From positions 2,848 through 18,399 of the forward strand of contig JAEPNS010000023.1 in assembly GCA_017643325.1 (NCBI GenBank): a stretch of 15,552 nucleotides of DNA, read 5' to 3'. Under the pieces are notes generated by a model. The model worked only from the letters and a program-made list of their open reading frames with translations, was not told the origin of the DNA and did no database searches. Below, piece by piece: positions 15,493 to 15,552 of the stretch. A program made the position numbers and the translations under genes. The DNA is from Alphaproteobacteria bacterium (GTDB lineage: Bacteria > Pseudomonadota > Alphaproteobacteria > UBA6615). Positions within the stretch are counted from its first letter, which is position 1. Every line of letters begins with the position of its first letter.

Positions 15493-15552
15493 GACGTTCT
15501 CCATTGTCGGAACATGCCGCCGCCGCGCTGTTCTTGCATCCGGCATCGGCGC

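Overview
This window reads as a GC-rich alphaproteobacterial chromosome, most likely from Rhodospirillales or relatives; that placement is inferred from gene content, not from a database search. The signs are a separate F0 operon with both b' and b subunits, the order mutY / DUF721 / dsbA-like / smc, and a glycine-cleavage operon with a split P-protein behind a tandem glycine riboswitch. Nearly all genes are housekeeping genes of expected length. There is no phage, transposase, CRISPR, rRNA or tRNA.

Layout. At the left, a minus-strand cluster reads mutY (783-1844), a small secreted protein of unknown function (198-725), then the start of a DUF1194 von Willebrand A-like secreted protein cut by the window edge (1-124). 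mutY is divergent from a plus-strand group: a DUF721/DciA-like gene (2214-2705), a periplasmic DsbA-family oxidoreductase (2857-3474) and smc (3514-6984). The divergent gap holds a 278-bp element bounded by 35-bp imperfect inverted repeats (1891-2168). After smc a good sigma70-type promoter starts the F0 operon atpI-atpB-atpE-atpF'-atpF (7162-9635), which ends at a strong bidirectional hairpin terminator. F1 genes are not in the window.

The convergent gap 9636-9870 holds that terminator and a 94-bp palindromic repeat. Everything to its right is on the minus strand: a CDGSH iron-sulfur protein (15253-15492), a lipoprotein (14680-15240), then promoter, tandem glycine riboswitch and gcvT-gcvH-gcvPA-gcvPB (down to 9871). 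The four gcv genes encode T, H and both halves of P of the glycine cleavage system; the L-protein is not here.

Most worth a second look: (1) a fold-level reading of the glycine riboswitch, in which the 3' strand of aptamer II can pair almost perfectly with the gcvT Shine-Dalgarno region; (2) the inverted-repeat element between mutY and the DUF721 gene, which has the form of a MITE or palindromic interspersed element and keeps mutY's reading frame open; (3) an apparent cleavable signal peptide on the ATP synthase b subunit. I found no convincing novel multi-gene system.
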